Shown piece after piece: positions 17,717 to 26,984 of a stretch of DNA of 40,179 bases. A program made the position numbers and the translations under genes. The notes beneath the pieces were generated by a model. The model saw nothing but the letters and a program-made list of their open reading frames with translations. It ran no database searches and had not been told where the DNA came from. Positions within the stretch are counted from its first letter, which is position 1. Every line of letters begins with the position of its first letter. Source of the DNA: Acidobacteriaceae bacterium (GTDB lineage: Bacteria > Acidobacteriota > Terriglobia > Terriglobales > Acidobacteriaceae); NCBI GenBank assembly GCA_003171315.1, contig PMYE01000114.1:1872-42050 (forward strand), given 5' to 3'.

Positions 17717-19963
17717 CTATTGTTGCAAAAGCGGCTCAATCTGGTGCAGGGCTGCGGTCATGCCGGCGGAGTCACCATTCTGCAGGCTGGTAAAGAGCGC
17801 GATCCAGGAAGCGCGGCCCTTTTCGAAGGCGGGCGAATGCGAGAGGAAGTGGATCGTGCCGGTGAAGTCCCAAAAGTCCGTCTGGAATACAGGAGGCTTC
17901 GAGGCAAGGGCCGTCTCGGTCGCGGCGGCTGCGCCCCTGTCTCCGGTACCCCATTGGCAGGCAAGCTTCATCGCATCCCGGATAGCGAGTCCCGGTGGGG
18001 GCAACGAGTTGTCCTCCAGCACCGCGGCCTGCTGAAGGCAGACTGTAAAGTGACCGGCCCAGAGGTTAAGTTCCATCCGATTCATTTGCGTTCCGGCCCA
18101 TTTCTCGGGCAGATCGGCTTTGGTGTAGACCTCCAGCGCACTGCGATACGCCTGGTCCGCCTGATCGAATAAGGCAACGGCCCTGTCTCCGCTGGCGAGC
18201 TCTCCCTCCTCCTCGAGCGCAAGCCCGAGATTATTTTGCGTCGCGGCCCAGTCCTGGGGCAGATCGGCTTTCGTGCGTACCTCCAGCGCGCTGCGATACG
18301 CCTGCACCGCCTGATCGAGCAACCCAGCGGCCTTGTCTGCGCCGGCCCACTCTTCTGCATCCATGAGCGCAATCCCCAGATTGTTCTGCGCACTGGCCCA
18401 TTCCTGCGGCTGATTGGCTTTGGTGTAGACCTCGAGCGCGCTGCGGTATGCCCGCACCGCCTCATCGAGCAGGCCGGCGGCCTTGTCTCCGCTGGCTCCC
18501 TCTCCCTCGTGCATGAGCGCAATCCCCAGATTGTTCTGCGTCCCGGCCCAGTCCTGGGGCAGATCGGCTTTGGTGCACACCTCGAGCGCGCTGCGAAACG
18601 CCCGCACCGCCTCATCGAGCAGGCCGGCAGCCTTGTCTCCGCTGGCCCGGTCTGCCTCATGCATGAGCGCAATCCCCAGATTGTTTTGCGTCGCGGCCCA
18701 GTACCGGGGCAGATCGGCCTGCGTGTAGACCTCGAGCGCGCTGCGATACGCCTGCACCGCCTCATCGAGCAGGCCGGCGGCCTTGTCTCCGCTAACACGC
18801 TCTCCCTCCTCCTCGAGCGCAACCCCGAGGCCGTCGTGTGCCGCCGCTGCCTCCTGGCGATCTCCCAGCACCGCGTATTCGCGCGCCAGCGACTGGAAAT
18901 CGCTGGCGGATTGAGCCAGCAATGCGAGGCTCTCGCCGGCTGCAGTCACCTCGCCCTCCCGCCAGCGCGCGTCCGCAGTGTCCCAGACCGCCTGCAGCCA
19001 GAGCTCGTGAAAGCCTTTGTCTTCCGGATGTTTTTTATTTTCCGCGTCCGCGGCGGCCTCGGCGTTCTCCAGCGTCAGCGTGGCCTGGTGATACTGCAGG
19101 TTGAGCCGATAAGCGCCGGCGGCCTGTTCGCTGTGGTCGAGAAGCTGGCGCAACGGGGTTCGCAGCTTCTCCATGAGAGCCTGCTGCGCCGCCTGCAGGG
19201 CCTGTACCTGCGCCTGCAGAGCCTTCTCCTGCGACTCTACCGAATCGATTTGTTGGCGATCCGCGTCGCCGGCCTCATTGAACAGTTGAGCTGCGTTGGC
19301 GAAGTGGTTGAGTGCGAGTTCCGCCAGGGCCTTCTGCTCGGCGGTGGTGGCCTGCGCGGATTGCCGCTGGATTCCTTGCGCCCATTGCTCCACCTGCTGC
19401 TTAACCCGATCGTCGGAGAAGCCGTTGGCCTGAGCCCATTCGGCCAGCGCGGCGCCCAGGTCCGGCTTCTGGTTTTGCGCTGCCGCGGTCTGCTTCAACG
19501 CGGTCACTTGCTTCTGCAGGCTGCTCACCTGCACCAGCGTCCGGTGGAGCATGGCCTCAATCTGCGCCGGCCCCAGCAGCGCGGTGGACCCCTTGGGCAG
19601 CATCCTCACATTGATCGTTCCGGGCAGCGTGGCCAACTGGCCGTCGGCCGGCTGAAAGATCACCAGATTGCTGGCGCCGGCGATCTCAATGCGCAGGCCA
19701 CCGCGTTGGGCCACATCCTCTGACACATCCAGCCACGTCTGGCCTCTGGGGTTGGTAACAGCGCGCACCTCCGTCACCAGCACAGCGTTGTCGAGATAGT
19801 TCAGCGAGACGCGCACGGTCGGAACGGGCTGGGTTGGCTGAGTGTGCGCATCCGCGACCACTACTGCTATGGTCCGCTGGGCTGGAGTCTTTTGCGCCAC
19901 CGCCGCGCTGTAGGCACAGCCGAGGCATGGCAGCAAAACCGCCCATGAAACCCGAGCTTTCAT
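17717..19963 (-). CDS. Secreted/periplasmic TPR (kinesin-light-chain-like) repeat protein
   Basis: Signal peptide MKARVSWAVLLPCLGCAYSAAVAQ. Repeats YRSALEVYTKADLPQDWAxTQNNLGIALxxEGExASGDKAAGLLDEAVxA. Stop lies 5 nt before the TIR gene. Confidence 0.88.
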   Translation of the reverse strand: MKARVSWAVLLPCLGCAYSAAVAQKTPAQRTIAVVVADAHTQPTQPVPTVRVSLNYLDNAVLVTEVRAVTNPRGQTWLDVSEDVAQRGGLRIEIAGASNLVIFQPADGQLATLPGTINVRMLPKGSTALLGPAQIEAMLHRTLVQVSSLQKQVTALKQTAAAQNQKPDLGAALAEWAQANGFSDDRVKQQVEQWAQGIQRQSAQATTAEQKALAELALNHFANAAQLFNEAGDADRQQIDSVESQEKALQAQVQALQAAQQALMEKLRTPLRQLLDHSEQAAGAYRLNLQYHQATLTLENAEAAADAENKKHPEDKGFHELWLQAVWDTADARWREGEVTAAGESLALLAQSASDFQSLAREYAVLGDRQEAAAAHDGLGVALEEEGERVSGDKAAGLLDEAVQAYRSALEVYTQADLPRYWAATQNNLGIALMHEADRASGDKAAGLLDEAVRAFRSALEVCTKADLPQDWAGTQNNLGIALMHEGEGASGDKAAGLLDEAVRAYRSALEVYTKANQPQEWASAQNNLGIALMDAEEWAGADKAAGLLDQAVQAYRSALEVRTKADLPQDWAATQNNLGLALEEEGELASGDRAVALFDQADQAYRSALEVYTKADLPEKWAGTQMNRMELNLWAGHFTVCLQQAAVLEDNSLPPPGLAIRDAMKLACQWGTGDRGAAAATETALASKPPVFQTDFWDFTGTIHFLSHSPAFEKGRASWIALFTSLQNGDSAGMTAALHQIEPLLQQ
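18090..18840 (-). repeat. About five near-identical 150-bp (50-aa) tandem repeats inside the TPR gene
   Basis: Block 'gcgctgcgatacgcctgcaccgcctcatcgagcaggccggcggccttgtctccgct' recurs with exact 150-bp spacing (phase near 18291, 18441, 18591, 18741). Confidence 0.92.
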
Positions 19964-20281
19964 GCAGACCTCCGGCGCGACGGGGCCGATTCGATGAGGA
20001 GGGCAAGCCCTGTTGATTGGGGATTATATCGAAACTCGGCCTGGGAGTCTGCCGAATTTGTTGTTTGCGGCGAAGTAATCTTCGGCCCCGGTCGATCGCG
20101 CTCCATCATTCCGCCGCAACAAGTACGCCTTCCTGCACAGGAGGCGAGGCCGGTAACTCGGTGAGATCGTTTGCGCCCCGTTCGGACGACCTGCAAACCG
20201 GCAGCGATTCTCAAGTGTCGATAGCAGCCCTTCCCGTGAACCGAGCCTGGGCGATCCATCCGGCGCGGTTCGTCTGGGACT

Positions 20282-22003
20282 TTATCTGTGACCTATGTCC
20301 CACTCGCCGCGGGCGCGCAACTCTGCGATCTCCTGCCGGGCCATTTCCTGGGCGCGTCCGTAGTCCGGCTTGACCACGCGGTTCAGCGGCATGTGGCCGG
20401 GTTCCAGAACGATCCAATGGCGAGGCCGCATGTAGGACGGCAAGGAACGCGCGTGCCGATCCAGTTCCCGCCGGTTCAGTTCGACTCCGGGCCGCTTCTC
20501 CACCACTGCCACAACCGCTTCGGATACGACGGCGTGCGCCACGCCCACCACGACGCAGTTGGCTACTTTGGCTGAAAGTGTACAGATGTGCGATTCCACG
20601 TCGCCGGGAAATATCTGGTAGCCAAACGACTTGATCACCCACTTTTCCCGGCCGGTCAGATGCAGGCCCGCGGCGTCTTTGCGGCCAAGATCGCCGGTAT
20701 ATAAAAAGCCGTCGCGCGAAATGGTCTTGGCTGTCGCGGCAGGATCGTTGACGTAGCCAAGAAAGGTCTGTGGCCCGCGAAAGCACACATGGCCTGTCTC
20801 GCCGGACGGCAGTTCCTCGCCGGCGTTGCCGTCGGCGCGCATGGGTCCGCGAATGGAGCACGGATAGATCGGCATGTCCTGGCCAAGCCCGGCGAGAAGC
20901 GTCTCCCGGCCGCTCGTACTCGCCTGCGTATAGGTGCAGAAGCCGGCAGCTTCGGTGAGCCCCAGTCCGGTGCCGATCGCAGGCGCCATGGCGGCAAGCT
21001 GGTCCATGAATGGCCGTGAAACCGCATGTCCGCCGTAGGCGGCAAACCTCAGGCTGGAAAGGTCGTGGCGTTCGTAATCTTTCAGCATCCACTCGAGTTG
21101 AAACATGGCCGGAATCTGGCCCAGGATCTCAACGCCATGCCGGGTGATGGCGCGCAACGAACGGCCGGCGTCGAAGACCTCCAGGAGGACCGCCGTGCCT
21201 CCGCCGAAGAAGGTGCTCATCATGGCCTCCGTCTGACCGCCTACGTGAGATGGGGGCAGATTGACCAGAGTGCGGGAGCCGCGGTCTCCGCCAAAAAAGG
21301 CGCCGCACAGGCACATATTCTGTACCGCGATGTTGCGGTGCGAAAGCAGGGCGGGCTTGGGCGAACCGGTTGAGCCGGTGGTAAAGATCACCAGCGCGCC
21401 ATCGTTCTCGGTCACGGTGGAGGCGATCTCGGCCAGTGCGGCAGAGTCTGGTTCCGTCCCGGGGATTGCATCCGCCACGGTACGCAACGCCGGCTCCGCA
21501 ATCGACGCGAAGGATCGCGTGCCGGGAATCTCTTCTTCGGAGTCCACCACGATGGAATGCCGGATCCAATTGCACTGCGCCCGCACGGCGCGCCACAGTT
21601 CCCTAAAATCGAAAGGCGCTTTCACGCCAAGACCGACAAGCCCGAGGGGCCGGAGAATTTGCAGGGATCGAATCACCTCGGCGGAGGACAAACGCAGATC
21701 CAGCGGGGCGACGATCACTCCGATTTTGAAACAACTGTATTCCAGCAATACGTGATCCACGGAGAGCGGCAACAGGGTGACCAGGAAATCGCCCTTGGCG
21801 AAGCCCAGGCGTAGCAGTTCCCCCGCCAACGCCGTGGTGATGCGGTCGAAATCGCTCCAGGTGACGGCGCGATCGCCCTCCGCGCTGAGAATCGCAGGAG
21901 CATCCGGCCTGGCCTTTGCCCACTTCGCCACCACGCCATGCAACAGATGACGATCGGCAAAAATTGTTTCGTAATCATCGAGGGTAAACAGAGGCAAGTT
22001 CAT
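20282..22003 (-). CDS. AMP-dependent synthetase/ligase (acyl-CoA synthetase-like)
   Basis: LVIFTTGSTGSPKPALLSHRNI, GTGLGLTEAAGF, FLYTGDLGRKDAAGLHLTGREKWVIKSFGYQIFPGDVE, and C-terminal NRVVKPDY. Confidence 0.88.
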   Translation of the reverse strand: MNLPLFTLDDYETIFADRHLLHGVVAKWAKARPDAPAILSAEGDRAVTWSDFDRITTALAGELLRLGFAKGDFLVTLLPLSVDHVLLEYSCFKIGVIVAPLDLRLSSAEVIRSLQILRPLGLVGLGVKAPFDFRELWRAVRAQCNWIRHSIVVDSEEEIPGTRSFASIAEPALRTVADAIPGTEPDSAALAEIASTVTENDGALVIFTTGSTGSPKPALLSHRNIAVQNMCLCGAFFGGDRGSRTLVNLPPSHVGGQTEAMMSTFFGGGTAVLLEVFDAGRSLRAITRHGVEILGQIPAMFQLEWMLKDYERHDLSSLRFAAYGGHAVSRPFMDQLAAMAPAIGTGLGLTEAAGFCTYTQASTSGRETLLAGLGQDMPIYPCSIRGPMRADGNAGEELPSGETGHVCFRGPQTFLGYVNDPAATAKTISRDGFLYTGDLGRKDAAGLHLTGREKWVIKSFGYQIFPGDVESHICTLSAKVANCVVVGVAHAVVSEAVVAVVEKRPGVELNRRELDRHARSLPSYMRPRHWIVLEPGHMPLNRVVKPDYGRAQEMARQEIAELRARGEWDIGHR

Positions 22004-22247
22004 AGGTTTGCTCGGCCACGATCCTGAACCAGTCGATCATTCGCGGCAGCACGCGTCAAGGACCGCCTGACGAAGGTTCGTTCCTCCCGCAGGCGGGGGG
22101 ATGCCGAGGATTCCCAAATGGTTCTTTCAGAAGGACAACCGCTGCGGCGCGCGATTTTGCAGGCGAGTTCAGCGACACCCATCACCGGTGACGTCATATC
22201 TCGTCCTCTTTGAGCCACATGTGCCGGCGCCCGGATAGACTTAGCCC

Positions 22248-22775
22248 ATGTCCGGCTTTGTTCTGTTGGCCACGCCCTGGTGGGTGAACCTCCTCATCCT
22301 CATTCCTGCTGTCGCCTTTCTCAACTCGAGAAAGCAGAAGATTCGCATGGAGAAGAAGCGGCTCTTGCCGGCCGCGCTCATCGCCATAGCTTTTGGGTTT
22401 GTGGAAGCAGCCGTCGTGGTCTATCTCAGGGCCGCCACCGGACTTTGGCCCGGCCCGCCGGTCAAAGCGCTCGTTACCCTCCCTGGGGCCCTGTTAAGGA
22501 TCGAGTATTTCAGAGAAGCGGCAACCCTAATCATGCTCGCCGGCATCGCCTGGCTTGCGGGGCAAAGCATCAAGGCAAGGTTCGTTGCCTTTCTTTGGAC
22601 CTTCGCCATCTGGGACATCTTCTATTACGTCTGGCTTCGTCTCACGATTGGATGGCCTACCTCGTTCCTCAACTCTGACCTGCTCTTCCTGATTCCCGTG
22701 CCATGGACGGCGCAGGTGTGGTTCCCCATCCTGGTCAGCGGCCTCACCGCAACGGTCATTTGGTTCCGCTCTTGA
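22248..22775 (+). CDS. Hypothetical multi-pass membrane protein
   Basis: Open frame with several hydrophobic helices (LATPWWVNLLILIPAVAFL, LLPAALIAIAFGFVEAAVVVYL, AQVWFPILVSGLTATVIWF). Confidence 0.6.
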   Translation: MSGFVLLATPWWVNLLILIPAVAFLNSRKQKIRMEKKRLLPAALIAIAFGFVEAAVVVYLRAATGLWPGPPVKALVTLPGALLRIEYFREAATLIMLAGIAWLAGQSIKARFVAFLWTFAIWDIFYYVWLRLTIGWPTSFLNSDLLFLIPVPWTAQVWFPILVSGLTATVIWFRS

Positions 22776-22927
22776 ATGCGTGCTTGCGCAGGAGTTCCAG
22801 GCCGCGGCCTGCCGTTCGGCAGAACACCCAGCTTCCCGCCGACGGGCTTTGCCCTGGTTCCTTCCTGCCGGGCATGCGCCTCGACATCAACCCCCATGAG
22901 CCTCCTGCCGCGATCTCGCGCCGTGAT

Positions 22928-24760
22928 ATGCTCAACCCAGATTTAAGGAGCGCCGTCTCTCACCGCGCCATGGCCCCTCGCCAGTCAAGCTCGCCGCCGC
23001 GGCCCCGCCAGGTGGTTCAAATTGGTGTGACCGGCCATCGCCTCAACCGGCTGCCGCCTCAGATCGCCGCCGTCCTTCCGGGCCAATGCGAGCAGATTCT
23101 CAAGGCCGTTGCGCATCTGGCCGCCTCCGCGCACGATCATCAACTGTATTCGCCCCAACCCCCGCTGCTGCGCATCCTCTCTCCGCTGGCCGAAGGCGCG
23201 GACCGCATCGTGGCCCACGCCGGCCTCGCCCTGGGCGCGGACTTGCAGTGCCCGCTGCCGTTCCTCGCCGCCGAGTACTGCCACGACTTCGAAGACGCCG
23301 CTTCCCGCGACGAATTCCACTCGCTGCTTGCAAAGGCCTCGGCGGTGTTTCAGATGGAGGGCTCCCGCGCCGGAGAAGACGCGGCTTACGAACGCGTCGG
23401 GCGCATGGTGCTGGAGCAATCCGATCTCCTGATTGCCATCTGGGATGGCGAACCGGCCGCGGGCAGGGGCGGCACCGCGCAGATCGTGGAGGAGGCGCTG
23501 GCGCAGCACGTGCCCGTGGTCTGGCTCCATGCGTCCGAAGCGAAGGAGCCGTGCATTCTCCTCGCCGATGAATCGGGCGGGCGCCAGGTTCAGTCGCTGG
23601 ATCATCTCAAAACGATCTTCGACGGGCGCTTTTCCCAGGGCGGCGGCCAGGAGAAGGACTTCAACTTCAGCCACGCTTACTTCGCCGAGAAACAGCCGGG
23701 CTTCGATCCCGGCCGGATCTTTCGCATCTTTCGCGATCTTGTCGCCCGCGGCCGCCTGCGCAGGGGCGCGTGGCGCGTCGCGAATTTCGAGAAGTCCTCG
23801 CGGGAAGAATGGGAGAAGACGGTCGCAAGCTCTCCCGAGCTGCCCGATGATACGCGCCACTACCTGCTCGACCGCCTCTGCCCTCACTATGCCTGGGCCG
23901 ACGGATTGTCCGGTTACTATGCCGGCGCTCTTCGCTCGAGTTCTCTGGCGACAAGCCTGATGGCGGCCTTTGCTGTCCTGGTTCCGATGGTGGATTACGT
24001 TTGCAGCAGGCACCAAATCGACCTGGGCCGGTTTCCCGCGCTCACCGAATTCTCACTGATCGCGATCATTCTCGCCATTACCTGGCACGGCCGCCGGAAG
24101 CGCTGGCACGAGCGCTGGCTCAACTTGAGGCAGCTGGCCGAGCTATTGCGCCAATACTGCTACCTGGCTCCACTGGGCTGCGCGCTGGCTGCGCCGCCCC
24201 CCCCGGCCCACTTCCGATCCGGCTTCGACCGCTCCTGGGTCGATGGCATGTTTCGCAACATCGCGCGCGATCTCGGCCTGGTAAACGCCCAGGTCAACCA
24301 CGCCTATGTCTCCTCCGTCGCCAAGCTGATCGCGGACATTCTCGATGGCCAGGTGAAATATCACGAGCGCAACCACGAGACGATGCACAAGTTGAGCCAT
24401 CACCTCCATCTCATCGGCACGGCTTTGTTCATTGCAACGCTGCTGGCCTGCGCCTGGCACGTGATCTTCGGGGAATCGCCCTGGCTGCTTCTGCTGGCCA
24501 CCGTTCCGCCCGCCTTCGGCGCAGCGTTTTACGGCATCGCGAATCACGGAGAATTCTCGCGCACCGCGGACCGGTCGCTGGCCATGGCCCGCGAGCTTGA
24601 GGCGATCCAGTCCGCCGAATTGGACAAGGCGCTCGCTTCGCCGCACGAGAGTTTCGCGGCTCTGCGCCAGACCGCCGAGAAGATCGCAAGCGTTATGATT
24701 GCCGAGACTATGGATTGGAGCTTCGTCTTCCGCTACCGGACGTTGAACCTTCCGGGCTGA
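22928..24760 (+). CDS. SLOG (DprA/LOG-like nucleotide-binding) N-terminal domain fused to a SLATT/DUF4231-like four-TM domain
   Basis: VVQIGVTGHRLNRL...LLRILSPLAEGADRIVAHAGLALGADLQCPLPFLAAEY...AYERVGRMVLEQSDLLIAIWDGEPAAGRGGTAQIVEEAL. Two TM pairs in the C-terminal half. Start moved from 22703 to 22928 because the longer form overlaps the upstream gene. Confidence 0.78.
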   Translation: MLNPDLRSAVSHRAMAPRQSSSPPRPRQVVQIGVTGHRLNRLPPQIAAVLPGQCEQILKAVAHLAASAHDHQLYSPQPPLLRILSPLAEGADRIVAHAGLALGADLQCPLPFLAAEYCHDFEDAASRDEFHSLLAKASAVFQMEGSRAGEDAAYERVGRMVLEQSDLLIAIWDGEPAAGRGGTAQIVEEALAQHVPVVWLHASEAKEPCILLADESGGRQVQSLDHLKTIFDGRFSQGGGQEKDFNFSHAYFAEKQPGFDPGRIFRIFRDLVARGRLRRGAWRVANFEKSSREEWEKTVASSPELPDDTRHYLLDRLCPHYAWADGLSGYYAGALRSSSLATSLMAAFAVLVPMVDYVCSRHQIDLGRFPALTEFSLIAIILAITWHGRRKRWHERWLNLRQLAELLRQYCYLAPLGCALAAPPPPAHFRSGFDRSWVDGMFRNIARDLGLVNAQVNHAYVSSVAKLIADILDGQVKYHERNHETMHKLSHHLHLIGTALFIATLLACAWHVIFGESPWLLLLATVPPAFGAAFYGIANHGEFSRTADRSLAMARELEAIQSAELDKALASPHESFAALRQTAEKIASVMIAETMDWSFVFRYRTLNLPG

Positions 24761-24788
24761 CACCGCGCCGTGGATTGCAAGGAGAACT

Positions 24789-26810
24789 ATGGGTAAGCGC
24801 TTCGAAAGGGTCATTCTCGTTGCCTTCGCCATTCTCGCCGTGGGGCTCGGCTTTTGGGGATATGCAAGGGCCGGCAGCGGTTACATGGCCGGCCACGCAT
24901 GGAATCCGGCTGTGCCCTTCACGTTCCTTGAAGCCATTCGCTGTCTCATCAGTTCCATGGGGCTGCTCAGGCTCTACGACCTGTTCCAGCCCGTGCAGGA
25001 TCCGTGGCAGCTCGTGGTTGCGCAGGTACTGGTGCCCGGCATCGCATTGGTTTCCGCGGCGCAACTGTTCCTCACCGGAGTCAGAAAGAATCTCCGCACC
25101 GCGATGGCGCGCCGCAAAACCAACCATACCGTCGTCTGCGGCATCGGCGACGTAGGCATGCAGATCGTGCAGAACCTGCGCGCCGCGCATCATCGCGTTG
25201 TCGCCGTCGATCTGCTGGGCGATTCGCCCAACGCCGCGACCTGCGAGAACAGCGGAGTCCCGGTGCTCCAAGGCGACGCCAAGAATCCTCAGGTGCTGCT
25301 CGCTGCGGGCATCCGCCGCGCGCGAACGGCCGTCGTCACCACCGGCTCCGACAGCGAGAACGTCGATATCGCGCTCCAGATCAAGGCCGTCTACGATCGC
25401 CCGGCCTATCTCAAGCCGGGAAGAATCCAGGTGCTGGCCCAACTGCGCAACGACTGGATGCACAAGCGGCTGATTGCCAGCGACAAGGCGTCCCTCGGCT
25501 CTGCCAATGTGGATCTGCGCCTCTTCAATCCCTTCACCGCTGCGGCGCGCATGTTGATCAAGCGTCTCCACCTGCCGCCTAGCCCCGAGTTTGAGGCGCG
25601 CACCCTTGTCCTCGTTGGGTTCGGGGCGTATGGCCGCGAGATCGCACTGCATCTCATCCGATCCTCTCCGGTCGCGCTCGGCCGCACGCTCAAGATCGTC
25701 GTCTTCGACCAGGATGCCGATGCGGAAAGGGAAAAATTCTCCATCACCAATCCCGCCGTTGCGGAGATCGCCGCGATCGAGTTCGTCGCGGCTACGGTGA
25801 CGCCGGGATCTCCCGACCTGGCGCGCGTCGTCGAGCGCAAGCTTGAATCAGCCGGACCTTTGCTCGGCATCGCGCTTGCCCTGGGCGACGACGAGGTGAG
25901 CCTATGCGCCGCCCTCGAAATGCGCTCGCTGCTCGACCACAAAGGCCATCTCCACGTCCCCATCTACGTGCGCCTCGAGCACTATCGCCGCCTGGGCGAT
26001 GTGGTGCGCAGCGTCGAAGACATCTCCTGCTTCGGCGACCGGCTGCAGGTCTTCGGAACTCTCGAGGAAACGCTCAGCCCGGAAGTATTATTCGGCTCAA
26101 AACTGGATGCCTTTGCCCAGGCCCTCCACGAAGATTACCGGCATCGCTCGCAGGACACGATCAATCCCCAGGCCAATGTCCCCTGGCACGACCTGCCCGA
26201 GTTCATGAAAATGTCGAATCGCTGGCGCGCCGACCACACGCCCCTGCTTATGGAGCTGGCCGGCCTGCACCTGGCAGACGATGTGCACTCGTCGGCCGTC
26301 ACCTCATTGACCGGCGAACAGGTCGAGCTGCTTGCCCAGCTCGAGCACCGCCGCTACACCATCGAACGCCGCCTCGTCGACAGCCGCTTCCCGCTGCGCG
26401 CGCACATGGCGCAGTGGAGCGAACTCAGCGCCGAGCAGAAGAATTGGAATCGCCTGGAGGTTGCCCGCCTGCCCGGGATCATGGCCGGCCTCGGCATCGA
26501 GCTGCATCCTGTGCGCCCCGTGCGCCTCTATGGCAAGCATCTGGCCGGCGCGCCCGCGGAACTCGATCGCTTGTTCGCCGCCCCGGCCTCCGCCCATTGC
26601 AGCCTGGTCGTCGATCTCGACGAACCCCAGGCCGTGAACGCCGCCGCGCGCGCCCTGTCGCTGCCTTCGCTGGGCCTCTGGCTGTTCTCCCGCGAAGAGC
26701 CTCGCGAGTTCTCCCTGCGCAGGCAGCAAATCCAGGGGAGCAGCCGCTCCGCCTTGATTCAACGCGCCAACGGTTGGGCGCAACGGGACTCGGTGGCTCT
26801 CGACGCATGA
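24789..26810 (+). CDS. Membrane protein with N-terminal TM segments, TrkA-N/RCK domain and two C-terminal RyR-like repeats
   Basis: TVVCGIGDVGMQIVQNLRAAHHRVVAVD, VLQGDAKNPQVLLAAGIRRARTAVVTTGSDSENV. RyR-like FAQALHEDYRHR...NVPWHDLPEFMKMSNRWRADHTPLLMELAGLHL and LAQLEHRRYTIERRLV...WSELSAEQKNWNRLEVARLPGIMAGLGIEL. Confidence 0.82.
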   Translation: MGKRFERVILVAFAILAVGLGFWGYARAGSGYMAGHAWNPAVPFTFLEAIRCLISSMGLLRLYDLFQPVQDPWQLVVAQVLVPGIALVSAAQLFLTGVRKNLRTAMARRKTNHTVVCGIGDVGMQIVQNLRAAHHRVVAVDLLGDSPNAATCENSGVPVLQGDAKNPQVLLAAGIRRARTAVVTTGSDSENVDIALQIKAVYDRPAYLKPGRIQVLAQLRNDWMHKRLIASDKASLGSANVDLRLFNPFTAAARMLIKRLHLPPSPEFEARTLVLVGFGAYGREIALHLIRSSPVALGRTLKIVVFDQDADAEREKFSITNPAVAEIAAIEFVAATVTPGSPDLARVVERKLESAGPLLGIALALGDDEVSLCAALEMRSLLDHKGHLHVPIYVRLEHYRRLGDVVRSVEDISCFGDRLQVFGTLEETLSPEVLFGSKLDAFAQALHEDYRHRSQDTINPQANVPWHDLPEFMKMSNRWRADHTPLLMELAGLHLADDVHSSAVTSLTGEQVELLAQLEHRRYTIERRLVDSRFPLRAHMAQWSELSAEQKNWNRLEVARLPGIMAGLGIELHPVRPVRLYGKHLAGAPAELDRLFAAPASAHCSLVVDLDEPQAVNAAARALSLPSLGLWLFSREEPREFSLRRQQIQGSSRSALIQRANGWAQRDSVALDA

Positions 26811-26984
26811 ACCGTGCCCGCGTTTACCCCTGCGTTCCCGGCTTGCGAGTTCGGGCTCTGGAATGGCGATTCGGATTTGAACGGTAGATGCCACAGAAAG
26901 CAATTGACGAGTCCTGTTCGTTTCTGCATGATGAATGAAAAATCCCCGTGCTTCTCACCCGCCGTAAGAAGCCTGGAGGGCCCA

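Noticed and set aside
18236-19723. 495-aa plus-strand ORF opposite the TPR gene
   Set aside because: Antisense shadow of GC-rich codon usage and the 150-bp repeats; no domain-like sequence, and the minus-strand TPR protein is convincing.
20211-21092. 293-aa minus-strand ORF overlapping the AMP ligase
   Set aside because: Wrong-frame shadow of the ligase.
22985-24016. 343-aa antisense ORF in the SLOG-SLATT gene
   Set aside because: Antisense to a domain-bearing CDS, composition typical of spurious GC-rich ORFs.
24708-25652. 314-aa antisense ORF across the SLOG/TrkA junction
   Set aside because: Spans two well-supported plus-strand genes; no recognisable motif.
25904-26887. 327-aa plus-strand ORF within the TrkA-RyR gene
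   Set aside because: Alternative frame, Arg/Pro-rich low-complexity translation; the 24789-26810 frame carries recognisable domains.
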